Positions 41,501 through 51,541 of a DNA stretch of 64,000 bases are shown here, piece by piece. The notes under the pieces were generated by a model, which saw nothing but the letters and a program-made list of their open reading frames with translations, did not search any database and had not been told where the DNA came from. The stretch is from Monoplex corrugatus (taxonomy: Eukaryota > Mollusca > Gastropoda > Littorinimorpha > Ranellidae): positions 268,669 through 332,668 of the forward strand of contig CM060312.1 of the NCBI GenBank assembly GCA_030674185.1, written 5' to 3'. Each line of letters begins with the position of its first letter. The stretch's first letter is position 1. Made by a program: the position numbers and the translations under genes.

Positions 41501-42035
41501 GACAACACCTGACAACAGACAATCATCGTTTATTGTTTACAACACGTGACAACACCTGACAACAGACAATCATCGTTTATTGTTTACAACACGTGACAAC
41601 ATCTGACAACAGACAATCATCGTTTATTGTTTACACGTGACACACTGACAAAGACAATCACGTTTATTGTTACACAGTGACAACACTGACAACAGACAAT
41701 TATCGTTTATTGTTTAAACACGTGACAACACCTGACAACAGACAATCATGTTATTGTTTACAAGACGTGACAACACCTGACAACAGACAATCGTCATCAC
41801 GTATACCTGACAACACTGGCAACAGACAATCATTGTGTATACCTGACAACACCTGACAACAGACAATCATCATCACGTATACTGAGACATGGAACAGACA
41901 ATCATTGTGTATACTGACAATCATCTGACAAAGACATACATACGTATACCTTACAACACCTGACAACACCTGACAACAGACAATCATCGTGTATACCTGA
42001 CAACACCTGACAACACCTGACAACATCTGACAACA
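32571..42035. repeat. Array D, right part (~9.4 kb intronic minisatellite)
   Basis: This is the same decamer-plus-CAATCATCATGTATAC family. Up to about 36300 the classic unit dominates, with a GACAGCAC/CATCACGTATAC sub-block at 35200-35700. From 36300 a variant with TCATCGTTTATTGTTT and AACACGTGACAAC appears in blocks (37000-37240, 38810-39300, 41230-41780). Segment 36310-37950 is repeated as about 38145-40000, with identical 93-codon translations at 36527-36808 and 38360-38641. The offset is 1833 bp, growing to 2061 bp after the TTTATTG block expanded. Single-base indels become frequent after about 39420. Confidence 0.95.
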
Positions 42036-42880
42036 GGCAGTATGTGACATGGACAATGTACTGTGGTAATGACGAGTCAGTACAGATGACAACATGTCAT
42101 TCAGTGTAGAAGATAATGACAAGTCAGTGAGTCAGTAAGATAATGCATTGTCAGTAGGTGCAGAAGATTACAACATATTAGTCAGTACAGAAGATGAAGA
42201 TGCGTTGGTAAGTACAGAAGATAGCGCTATGTCAGTCAGTGCAGAAGATAATGACATGTCAGTCAGTGCAGAAGATAATGACATGTCAGTGATTATAGAA
42301 GATGATCACATGATGATCAGTCAGTGCAGATGATAATGACATGTCAGTGATTATAGAAGATAATCACATGATGATCAGTCAGTGCAGATGTAGACATGTC
42401 AGTGATTGAAGATATCGCGATGATCAGTCGTCAGAGAGAATGTCAGATTAGAGTAATCATGATGATAGTCAGTCAGATGTAGATGTCAGTGATTATAGAA
42501 GTAATACTGAGATCAGTCAGTGCAGATGATATGACATGTCAGTGATTATGAAGATAATACATGATGATCAGTCAGTGCAGATGATAATGAATGTCAGTGA
42601 TTATAGAAGATAATCACATGATGATCAGTCAGTGCAGATGATAATGACATGTCAGTGATTATAGAGATAATCACATGATGATCAGTCAGTGCAGATGATA
42701 TGACATGTCAGTGATTATAGAAGATAATCACATGATGATCAGTCAGTGCAGATGATAATGACATGTCAGTGATTATAGAAGATAATCACATGATGATCAG
42801 TCAGTGCAGATGATAATGACATGTCAGTGATTATAGAAGATGATCACATGACGATTAGTCAGTGCAGAAGATTGAGGATG
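42036..42880. repeat. Array E: 58-bp intronic minisatellite next to exon 2
   Basis: The unit contains GATAATGACATGTCAGTG, ATTATAGAAGATAATCAC and ATGATGATCAGTCAGTGCAG. Copies from 42590 to 42840 are nearly identical at a 58-bp period. Copies at 42390-42560 are damaged by small indels. A shorter-period precursor (AGTCAGTGCAGAAGATAATG) occupies 42090-42300. The array ends about 15 bp from the exon 2 donor. Confidence 0.93.
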
Positions 42881-42894
42881 ACGTGTTCTCTCAC

Positions 42895-43105
42895 CTCCAC
42901 TGATTGCCGGTGCTGGTTCTTTTCCAGGCTCAGGAAGATGTTGTCGGCAGTCAGATCCTGGATGTAGAGAGATCCGAACCCTCGGAGCATGTCACGCACT
43001 GGCTCTAGGTTCTCCATGACACCCAGCAGCTCTTTACGGCGGGACAGGTAGGTCCTCCTGTTGACTTTGATGTCCTCCATCTGCTTTTTGTTGACAGCGA
43101 TGAAT
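42895..43105 (-). CDS. Pseudokinase gene, exon 2 (helical region)
   Basis: One base plus 70 codons. The acceptor is TTGTAATGTGGACAG and the donor GAG|GTGAGA. The Arg codon at the junction with exon 1 is completed correctly (SIP-R-FIAV). The sequence is highly charged and helical: KKQMEDIKVNRRTYLSRRKE, then LLGVMENLEPVRDMLRGF. It ends SLYIQDLTADNIFLSLEKNQ, leading into the kinase-like domain. No motif of known function is visible. It is probably the linker or brace between the coiled-coil region and the pseudokinase fold. Confidence 0.85.
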
Positions 43106-43489
43106 CTGTCCACATTACAACATTAAATACATGGATTTACAACAAAATAACCTTGGTTCTTCCAGTGACTGATTGATACAAGTCAAACCCACATGCTAAG
43201 ACAGACCTCAAGACCTTGCCAGTGTGCGGGGCTTCTGTGTGCGCTTGCGGCTTATGCTTGGTCTGTTTGGATTTTCTCCATCTCATGACATCAACGGGGC
43301 ACATACAATACGGAATGTGTCCAACCATACAGACACCATCTTGAGACACGGAAACTGAAATGTGTGGCACCACTGCCCTGTGCCTTCACTTCAGTTGTAG
43401 CGTTCATAGGCTATGGAGATTTGTCTCCCTTAATGACAAAATGTTAATACTACACGGTACGGAAAATTTACTTTTGTTAGAATAGTGAT
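43106..43489. other. Intron 1, unrecognised unique-looking stretch
   Basis: No gene is supported. Parts of 43205-43350 resemble 45765-45900 (GACCTTGCCAG vs GACCTTACCAG, CTTATGC, TCTCCA, ACATCTTGA-like text), suggesting two old copies of one short dispersed element. Confidence 0.4.
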
Positions 43490-45490
43490 ATGATTTTTTT
43501 TCGAATTCTGGTCAAGTCAAAGTGATTATAATGTATATACAATTTTCCTTCAATGATAGTTTATATAGGAGTTTACCTCAATAACAGTATATGTGGAATT
43601 TTATTTCAATCGTAGTACATATAGGGTTTTACTTCAATGATACTGTATATAGGAGTTTACTTCAATGATAGTATATCATAGAATTTTACTTCAATCATAG
43701 TACATGCAGGGTTTTACTTCAATGATACTGTATATAGGAGTTTACTTCATGATAGTATATCCTAGGATCTTATTTCAATCGTAGCATATGTAGAGTTTTA
43801 CTTCAATGATACTATGTATATATATGAGTTTAATTCAATGATAGTATATCCTATGAATTTACTTCAGTGATAGTTGATGCGGGGTTTTATTTCGATAAGA
43901 GCATATGTAAATTTTTTACTTAGATCATAGTTTAATTATGTACAATTTTACTTCAATTGTAGTATATGTAGGATTTTACTATACTTATAGTATACATAGG
44001 ATTTTATTTCATTTACAGCATATGTAGGGTTTTACTTCATAGTATACAGGAAATGAAAGTGAGGTCCCTTGCTGCTTGATTGGAGAGTTCTAAGCCCTCA
44101 ATATTTTGTATCTTTTTGTTGTTTGATAGTGTGTGTGGTGCGATGTTTTGGTGACAGTTGTCGAAATGTACCGGCCTTTACTATAGATTATTACATGCGT
44201 CCCTCCACCTGTTGCTTTTGAGTTTTGTGCTTTTGTCTTTCTCCTAAAATGTCCAACCGTATACTTGCCTGCGCTCGCTCTGCCAGACAACTCAACTAGA
44301 CTGCATAAGCGACATGATTATGAGAATCTGGATAACAAGTGCGCTATTCCAACCTGTGTGTCGCTTGACATGAACACCGACCAACTAACAATTTTCCTTT
44401 ACGGTACACACGCACTCATATCTTTGACATACCATCGTCACGCCTGACAACAGAAGCAAACAGTTCACAGCACTCGTGGGGACTTGGAGTTGGATTACCC
44501 TGTAAACGCTACAGACTAAACAGGAAAACAATTCTTGGCCAACCACACCGCCAATATCTCCTTCTAAACAAGAACTGTTGCAGTTTATTCCATTTGTGTT
44601 TCTTCCACCACCTGCTTTAGTTTCCTGCACATGTACACCCTCCCCACCCTCTGGAACAATCTTCCCCAGTCTGTTCGACACTCACAAAATCTGTCTTCCT
44701 TCAAGTCTAGTTTGAAGACATATGATTATGATATATACAGGATTTTACTTCATGTGTATGTAGTCTTTTACTTCAATGATATGTCAGCTTTTGCTTCAAT
44801 TATATTTAGGATATTCCTTCAATTGTTTGTAGAATTTTCTTTAATTATAGTGTATGTAGGATTTTACTTCATTTAGAGTATATGAAGTAGCTTACTTCAA
44901 TTATATGTAATATTTTACTTCAGTTATGGTATATGACAGATTTTATTAATAACATCTGAAGGATTTTATTTCAATTATATGTAGATGTTTTTCTTCAATT
45001 ATACATATGTGGGATTCTATTTCAATTATAGTGTATTGGATTTTGCTTCTAGTCTAAATGCTAGTAGTGTTCGTACACATGGACATGAGGAACATTCCTG
45101 TAAAGCCACGTGATGATTCTGCATGGATAAATCTCTTCAAGTCACAGTAATAACAATAATACTTTTGTAGGGATTTTCGAGTCAAAGTGATTATAATTAC
45201 TATGAGTTTGATTTGTCTTCAAGTGACAGTAATAATTATAATTGTGTATGAGAATTCTCTTCAAGTCACAGTTATGTACATAATTATGTTAGGGATTTAT
45301 CGCCAAGTCGAAATGATGACAGAATGTGTAGGATTCCACCTCAAATAAAAGTGTTCATAGTATATGAAGAATTGATTGACTTCATGTCAAAGTAATGATA
45401 GGACCATGTGTAGGATTTCACTTCGAATGGAAGTTCTCACAGCGTACTGAGAACTGATTCACTTCGAGTCAAAGTGATGATACAATATAT
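43490..45490. repeat. Array F: degenerate ~29-bp AT-rich intronic minisatellite
   Basis: The units centre on GGGTTTTACTTCAATGATA followed by GTATATGTAG or TATATAGGA. Higher-order pairs occur at 43560-43860. The tail from 45060 shows longer degenerate units with AAGTCAAAGTGATGATA. It is interrupted at about 44050-44735. Confidence 0.85.
44050..44735 (+). mobile_element. Old LINE-like fragment inside array F
   Basis: The segment is compositionally distinct from the surrounding AT repeats. Near its right end the plus strand encodes PTLWNNLPQSVRHSQNLSSF and then KSSLKTY, matching the conserved LINE C-terminal tail (WNKLPLSVR...FKSALKTH). The remainder is too decayed to identify. Confidence 0.5.
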
Positions 45491-45619
45491 AGGAAAAGTC
45501 GTCAGGTTAAACACAACAAGCATTCAGACACATGTTATTTGTATTTTCTAAACTGTCATTCCAGATCTCAACTCTCAATTCTGAACATCGTACGATGAAA
45601 ATCCAGTAGAACTTAAGTA

Positions 45620-45682
45620 AAAATAAAACAAACAAACAAACAAACAAACAAACAAACAAACAAACAAACAAACAAACAAACA
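45620..45682. repeat. (AAAC)n microsatellite
   Basis: About 15 AAAC/ACAA units in a row. The flanks from 45490 to 46240 contain no recognisable gene. Confidence 0.95.
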
Positions 45683-46244
45683 AAACAACACCAACACAGG
45701 AACAGAAATCAGAAATTACAGAGAACAGAAAAAAATCACAGAGATCAAAAAAAGAACCAAAGACCTTACCAGCACAAAAGGCTTATGCAAAGCTTAAGGT
45801 TTATGGCACGATCATTGTGGATCTTCTCCAGCACAATGCATCAGTGGCTTCACAGCATATGGAATTTATTCCCAGCGCGGAGACATCTTGAAGTGAAACT
45901 ACCACACAGAATGAGCCAAAGAACGGCGAGAACAACAAGAGACACGAATTAACTGCTTTCCAACAATACAGATAGTGTTTCAAAGGCAACATTTACATAT
46001 TTGCCATCTCGGTTATTTCCATGTCATTATCATTCTGTGATGTCTGTTCATAACAACCCAAAACGTTACTTTATTTCAGGCTACAGGATTCTGCGCAGTG
46101 TTGCCTTAGAGACAGCCCCAGTGTTTTTGTGATTGATGCTCGCGTTTTTTCTTTCATAGTGGATTTTTAGTCAAGTTTGTTGGAAAAGGTATGCTTTTAA
46201 GTTCCCGGGGTCTTTCAGTGCTTGTTGTAGTACTGTTGTGCCAC

Positions 46245-46395
46245 TCTTTTTCCCCATTTATAGCCATTTGTATGTGTGTGTGCATTTGTGTGCATGCGTG
46301 CGTATGTGTATGTTCAGCGCTTAGATTTGATTTATATCAAGATTTTGCGCTATATAAATATTGTAATTATCATTAATTATTATTATTATAACCAA
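46245..46395 (+). mobile_element. LINE 3' UTR remnant (main L2/CR1-like family)
   Basis: It matches only the last 150 bp of the family: TTTTTCCCCATTTATAGCCA, a short GT tract, CAGCGCTTAGATTTGAT, GCGCTATATAAATATTG and the ATT tail. It lies about 115 bp from the exon 1 donor. Confidence 0.85.
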
Positions 46396-46511
46396 AAAAT
46401 CACAGCCAACTCTATTCATAATGTACACCAGAAGATACAACATCAAAAACTAACGTTCAAAGCAAAGTGACAGAAGCAGACGACGACAGGAGACACGCAG
46501 TGAAGACTCAC

Positions 46512-47136
46512 CTGGGGATGCTGTTGTCCACACTTAGGATGAAGGTGTCCATTTTCTCGTGGTGTTTGGCAGCCATCTGAGCCAGACAGTTGTCGTTTTC
46601 CGAAATGACGCGTATCATTTTTTCCGTGCGCTCTTTCATGTGTTGTACAGGATTGCTCTGCATCTGAGAGTTGCGTCGCACACGTTGAAAGGTTTGTGCG
46701 ATGTTGGCCAGGGGTGTCAGGATGCGGGCCACCATCTTGCCCACCATCACCTTGGGCACGCTGCCTATGGTGGCTTCAGATGATGTGGGTTGTCGGGACG
46801 ACTCCGTGATGTGCGACACGCTCTTCAGATGACTCAGTCGGAAGCCGTCCCGTTCCTTGTAAATACGGAGCATCTCCATCGCCTGCTCCATGTCCTCCAG
46901 GTCCACGGAGGTGAGCTGGAATGGGAGGAGATGGAGGAAGCCAGTGAGTTGGTGTCGTTCATCTCACACAGGATGGAGTTGATCTCGTCGTCCACCAGCT
47001 TCAGTTCCTCCTGGAACATCTTTTTCAGTGTGTTCTGCAGCTGGAGGTCTAAGCCCTGTCTCTGCAGCTCTTTGTCTACCGTGTCCATGATGCGCCGCAT
47101 GATCGTCGTGTCCACCTCCTGCTGTAGGTTCTGCAG
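46512..47136 (-). CDS. Pseudokinase gene, exon 1 in window (coiled coil), apparent frameshift
   Basis: The acceptor is GTACAACAG after a (GT)n tract and the donor CAG|GTGAGT. The first frame (47136 to about 46920) gives LQNLQQEVDTTIMRRIMDTV..., a clear amphipathic coiled coil ending ...INSILCEMNDTNSLASSI. The second frame (about 46920-46512) gives LTSVDLEDMEQAMEMLRIYK, a Ser/Thr-rich linker, then helices ending MDTFILSVDNSIPR. The exon is 625 bp, one base short of what the flanking phases require, so a base seems to be missing around 46910-46930. Alternatives are a real disabling mutation or a micro-intron: a GTGAGA...CCATTCCAG stretch of 52 bp exists, but removing it does not restore the frame. 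The preceding exons are not in the window. Confidence 0.78.
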
Positions 47137-47142
47137 CTGTTG

Positions 47143-47148
47143 TACACA

Positions 47149-47185
<37 letters not shown>

Positions 47186-47252
47186 ACACACACACACACA
47201 CAACACACACACACACACACACACCACACACACACACACACACCACACACTT
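47143..47252. repeat. (CA)n microsatellite at the exon 1 acceptor
   Basis: CA repeats broken by ACCAC every 20-30 bp. On the minus strand this is the GT-rich tract just upstream of the acceptor, in place of a normal polypyrimidine tract. Confidence 0.93.
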
Positions 47253-47289
47253 ATTTAGGCTTGAAGACCAGGAGTCCTACGAGCGTAGA

Positions 47290-48065
47290 AGAAGAAAAGT
47301 ATGGTAGTATGGAAGTATGGTAGCATGGTAGTATGGAAGTATGGCAGCATGGTAGTATGGAAGTATGATAGTATGGAAGTATGGTAGTATGATAGTATGG
47401 TAGTATGGTAGTATGGTACTATGGAAGTATGTTAGTATCCAAGTATGGAAGTATCGAAGTATGGAAGTATGGCAGTATGGAAGTATGGTAGTATGGAAGT
47501 ATGGTAGTATGGTAGTATGATAGTATGGAAGTATGGTAGTATGGAAGTATGGTAGTATAGAAGTATGGTAGTATGGAAGTATAGAAGTATGGTAGTATGG
47601 AAGTATATAAGTATGGTAGTATAGAAGTATGGTAGTATGGTGGTATGGAAGTATAGTAGTATGGAAGTATGGTAGCATGGTAGTATGGAAGTATAGACGT
47701 ATGATAGTATGGAAATATAGCAAATGAAATGGAAGTGTAGAAGTATGGAAATATGGTAGCATGATAGTATGGAAGTATAGAAGTATGGAAGTATAGAAGT
47801 ATGGTAGTATCGAAGTATGGAAGTATGGTAGCATGATAGTATGGAAGTATAGAAGTATGGAAGTATAGAAGTATGGTAGTATCGAAGTATGGAAGTATGG
47901 TAGCATGATAGTATGGAAGTATAGAAGTATGGTAGCATGGTAGTATGGAAGTATGGTAGTATCGAAGTATGGAAGTATGGTAGCATGGTAGTATGGAAGT
48001 ATAGAAGTATGGAAGTATAGAAGTATGGTAGTATGGAAGTATGGCGATATGAAATGGAAGTATAG
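47290..48065. repeat. Array G: 8-bp minisatellite (GTATGGWA)n
   Basis: Nearly 100 octamers of the types GTATGGTA, GTATGGAA, GTATAGAA and GCATGGTA. A higher-order block with GAAATATGGTAGCATGATAG is repeated at 47745, 47825 and 47895. It creates false Tyr/His/Leu/Pro-rich open frames on the minus strand. Confidence 0.95.
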
Positions 48066-48489
48066 AAGATAATTATTATGGAAGTACTGCTGTACTGCAT
48101 GCTGACTAGGCCATACAGTGTGCAGCTGTGGGGGAGGGGGGGGGACTGAGGCACAGAGCTGCACAGTCTGACACTTGTTCCCTTTCCAGCCATGTTTTGT
48201 GGAATGGTTGTGTAGGGCCCGTTCTGTGAACGTCAACGACATTAACAGTCTCCCTTTTATACAACAGTGTTACAGGCAGTCCAGATTCTGTACTTCTTAA
48301 GGTCATTGTAATCTTCTTAAGGTCATTGTGTTCTTGAAAAAGCCAAAAGTTCAATAAAATTTGATCTGCACTGAGACCAGTAGTAGACTGTAACACCAAT
48401 ACAAACAGATGTCAAATATTGTCAGAAGACTATGGAAACAGATATGTTTTCTGGGCGTTGTTTACACGATGAGTGACCATGACTCTGAA
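48066..48489. other. Unassigned stretch
   Basis: No gene or repeat family is recognised apart from a short direct repeat of TCTTAAGGTCATTGT (48295-48331) and a G-run at 48129-48144. Confidence 0.5.
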
Positions 48490-49797
48490 AGCTTCATTAC
48501 CAAATGTAGGCCACTGATGCATGCCCCGTCAGCTGTCTCCATCCCCTTCTGTCTACAGTCCTTCTGTAGATTTCATCTTTCGGCAACTTCGTCCACTTGG
48601 CTATGTTCTCTACATAGGAAGTCGGCGGTTTTCCTCGTCGTCTCTTGCCCTCCATTTTGCCCTGGGCCATAGTCTTCATTACATGGCAGCTCTCATGTCT
48701 CATAGGATGTCCAAAGTTGTTGATACGTTCTCCCAGAATGCTTTGGTTTGTTCGTCTTTCAGTCCAGCTTATTCTTAGGAGTCTTCTGTAGAACCACATC
48801 TCTGCACTTTTGATTCTGTTTTCATCTGCAGCTTTGAGTCCATCCTTCACTTCCATATAACACAACGGGCCAAATAAGTGTTCACAGTATTCTAAGTCTG
48901 AGCTCATTTCCTAAATATCTGTCTTTCCAAGTGTTAGTAAGATGGACCGTTCTTTGTTTGGCTTGGGAAGTTCTTGCTTTGATGTCTTTGCTACATGTGG
49001 CATCAGCTGACTTTTATGACCCAAGGTATTTGAAGTGTTGTACAACTTCGAGGGGTTCTCCATCGACTGCTATGTTTTCATCCATGGATCTGCCGATATG
49101 CATTACCTTTGTTTTCTTTGCGTTGAGTTTTAGGCCTGCAGTTCTGCCCGCTCCATTTACTTTTTTTCAATAATTGTTTGTATATCGTCTTTGCAGCCTG
49201 ATACGAGAGCAGTTTCATCCGCCAACCTCAGGTTAGTGATTTCCTCCCCACCAGTCTTTACACCAAGTTCTTCAGTCTCTGCCTTTCTCATTACCTGTTA
49301 TGTGTACAAGCTGAACAGCTGTGGTGAGAATATGCATCCTTGCCTGACTCTCTTCTGGATAGGGAAGAACCTGCAGTGTTGTCTGCTCCATCTTATCGTG
49401 GCCTGCTGGTCTGTGTACAGGTTGACCAACAGTGTGACCAGGTGCCTTGGGAAACCCATTTTGTTCATGTTCTGAAAGAAGTACTCATGTAAAGCTCCAT
49501 CTTCTGCCCATCTTCGCCAATATTCAACTATTTTATTCTTTCCATCAGAATTTGTCTGATGAAGAGCATGTCACTGGTTCCTCTATTGCCTCTAAAGCCA
49601 GCCTGAAGGTCTAGTCTGACGTATTTTGTTGACAGGGGTAAAGGTCAAAGTTAAAAGTCATGTGTGGGACAGTGAAGACAGACTGATTAAATGCAGAAGA
49701 TCTTTGTTTGAAATTACGTGTGGTACATTGAGACAGGTTGTAATGAGTTCTCGTGACTGTGACTACATGTACATTCCTCTTCTGTTCTTATTTTCTG
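48490..49797 (-). mobile_element. Decayed RTE-like LINE (reverse transcriptase region)
   Basis: Read on the minus strand, fragments of an RTE-type RT appear in order. These are FRGNRGTSDMLFIRQILMER (about 49600), NLYTDQQATIRWSR and VRQGCILSPQLFSLYT (49400-49280), NLRLADETALVSGC (49225), GLKLNAKKTK (49130), and the C-terminal tail FYRRLLRISWTERRTN to DRRGWRQLTGHAS (48907-48497). The catalytic YADD is replaced by LADE, and the frame changes several times with in-frame stops. It is thus a dead copy, and of a different lineage from the fragments at 28325 and 29425. The piece 49460-49796 is repeated in inverted orientation at 50553-50889. Confidence 0.85.
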
Positions 49798-50889
49798 TCA
49801 GCCAGGGTGGAATGTCTATACTGCCATCAGACTGTGTGTACTTGTGTCTATACTGCCATCAGACTGTGTGTACTTGTGTCTATACTGCCATCAGACTGTG
49901 TGTACTTGTGTCTATACTGCCATCAGACTGTGTGTACTTGTGTGTATACTGCCATCAGACTGTGTGTACTTGTGTCTATACTGCCATCAGACTGTGTGTA
50001 CATGTGTCTATACTGCCATCAGACTGTGTGTACTTGTGTGTATACTGCCATCAGACTGTGTGTACATGTGTGTATACTGCCATCAGACTGTGTGTACTTG
50101 TGTGTATACTGCCATCAGACTGTGTGTACTTGTGTGTATACTGCCATCAAACTGTGTGTACTTGTGTCCATACTGCCATCAGACTGTGTGTACTTGTGTG
50201 TATACTGCCATCAGACTGTGTGTACTTGTGTGTATACTGCCATCAGACTGTGTGTACTTGTGTGTATACTGCCATCAGACTGTGTGTACATGTGTGTACA
50301 TTCGTGAGTAGATGTCGCGCCAGCAGGCAGCAAAAGTGTGTGTGGTATTTTACAGTGATTTTATCGTGGTTCTATTTGTTTTTGTACATTGAATTTTATA
50401 TCAGTTTATTCCTCTTGGGTCCCGACAAATGGTGATGTAAATATTTTTTTTTAATTTTGAATATTTTACCGGATAATCTGATTTTAGAGTTTCGTATGCC
50501 TACTTTTCGTCATTTTAATTCTGCCGTTCAGGTCGGACATTTAACCTGTGAAAGAAAATAAGAACAGAAGAGGAATGTACATGTAGTCACAGTCACGAGA
50601 ACTCATTACAACCTGTCTCAATGTACCACACGTAATTTCAAACAAAGATCTTCTGCATTTAATCAGTCTGTCTTCACTGTCCCACACATGACTTTTAACT
50701 TTGACCTTTACCCCTGTCAACAAAATACGTCAGACTAGACCTTCAGGCTGGCTTTAGAGGCAATAGAGGAACCAGTGACATGCTCTTCATCAGACAAATT
50801 CTGATGGAAAGAATAAAATAGTTGAATATTGGCGAAGATGGGCAGAAGATGGAGCTTTACATGAGTACTTCTTTCAGAACATGAACAAA
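49460..50889. repeat. 337-bp inverted repeat (arms 49460-49796 and 50553-50889)
   Basis: The two arms are, by eye, identical reverse complements. They both give the same 57-residue translation starting MLTGVKVKVKSHVWDSEDRL. The arms consist of RTE-derived sequence. The 756-bp spacer holds array B block 1 and the first 249 bp of LINE copy 2. Confidence 0.9.
49800..50296. repeat. Array B, block 1: 30-bp minisatellite
   Basis: The unit is 30 bp and contains TATACTGCCATCAGACTGTG, then TGTACTTGTGTC or TGTACATGTGTG. About 16 copies are very uniform. Block 1 is separated from blocks 2 and 3 by LINE insertions but was originally contiguous with them. Confidence 0.97.
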
Positions 50890-51541
50890 GGGATAAAACT
50901 ATCCCCAATCACTTCAACCAATCAGACCACTCAATCAATGACATCCGAGTGAAAGTCTGTGGCTTCTACACAATAACAGCACCATAGACAGGAAAGACAG
51001 AGAATCCCACCTCATAAATAAACTTGGAACACGCAAACCACATGGTCTTAACGACAAACCATGAGTAACAAAATTCAGACATGCCGTTTCATGTCTCTTC
51101 CTGTTCCCACGCCTACCAGATTCTTGGCACCGGGCACAATCTACTCCCTTATCTCTTGGCTCTTGCCCTGTGCCTTCTTCAGAACAGGACTATACCGATA
51201 TAGCATGGCCACTTCTCAAAATTGCAGAACTTATCTCACTTCCCTTTTGACATCACAGTTGCCTCCCCTCTCCCCTTTTCTTACTACTGCTCATGATGAC
51301 ATGGGCATTCCATCTCTTACCCACTGGACGAGGCGGCAGGGAAGTTTTTAGTCCCGTTTTTATTATCCATTGTTTGGTGTCTGTGATTTGTCTGTGACCG
51401 TGCGTTCGCGCTTGACAAAGGCTAGTTGGCCGAAAATTTGCGCTTGTTTTGTTTTGTCTTGTTGGAGATGCGCTTACATTGATTTTCTTGTTCTTCTGGT
51501 TTGTGTTTGCTTGGGTGAAGGCAGTCACTCTTGTTTTGGAT
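50553..51541 (+). mobile_element. Composite insertion: RTE fragment fused to Penelope-like 3' end
   Basis: The left part (50553-50889) is the inverted copy of RTE sequence. From about 50890 the sequence is Penelope-like: it starts inside the GIY-YIG frame (the text corresponding to DHSINDIRVK), continues through NKLGTRKPHGL and the stop, and ends with the TTTGCGCTTGTTTTG region and CTTTTGTTTTGGAT-like text. The insertion is flanked by CCTGTGAA (50545-50552 and 51542-51549), an 8-bp target-site duplication in LINE copy 2. It includes a 96-codon frame at 51061-51351 homologous to 32194-31904. Confidence 0.82.

Noticed and set aside
44090..44290. 66-codon minus-strand frame
   Set aside because: No homology or splice context. 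It lies inside an old transposon-like fragment.
46925..46980. 52-bp micro-intron in exon 1 (GTGAGA...TTCCAG)
   Set aside because: The signals look good, but its removal does not bring the two halves into the same frame, and the removed text reads as plausible coding sequence.
47277..48242. 321-codon Tyr/His/Leu/Pro-rich minus-strand frame
   Set aside because: It is a product of the (GTATGGWA)n octamer array, where 24 bp make a stop-free in-frame period.
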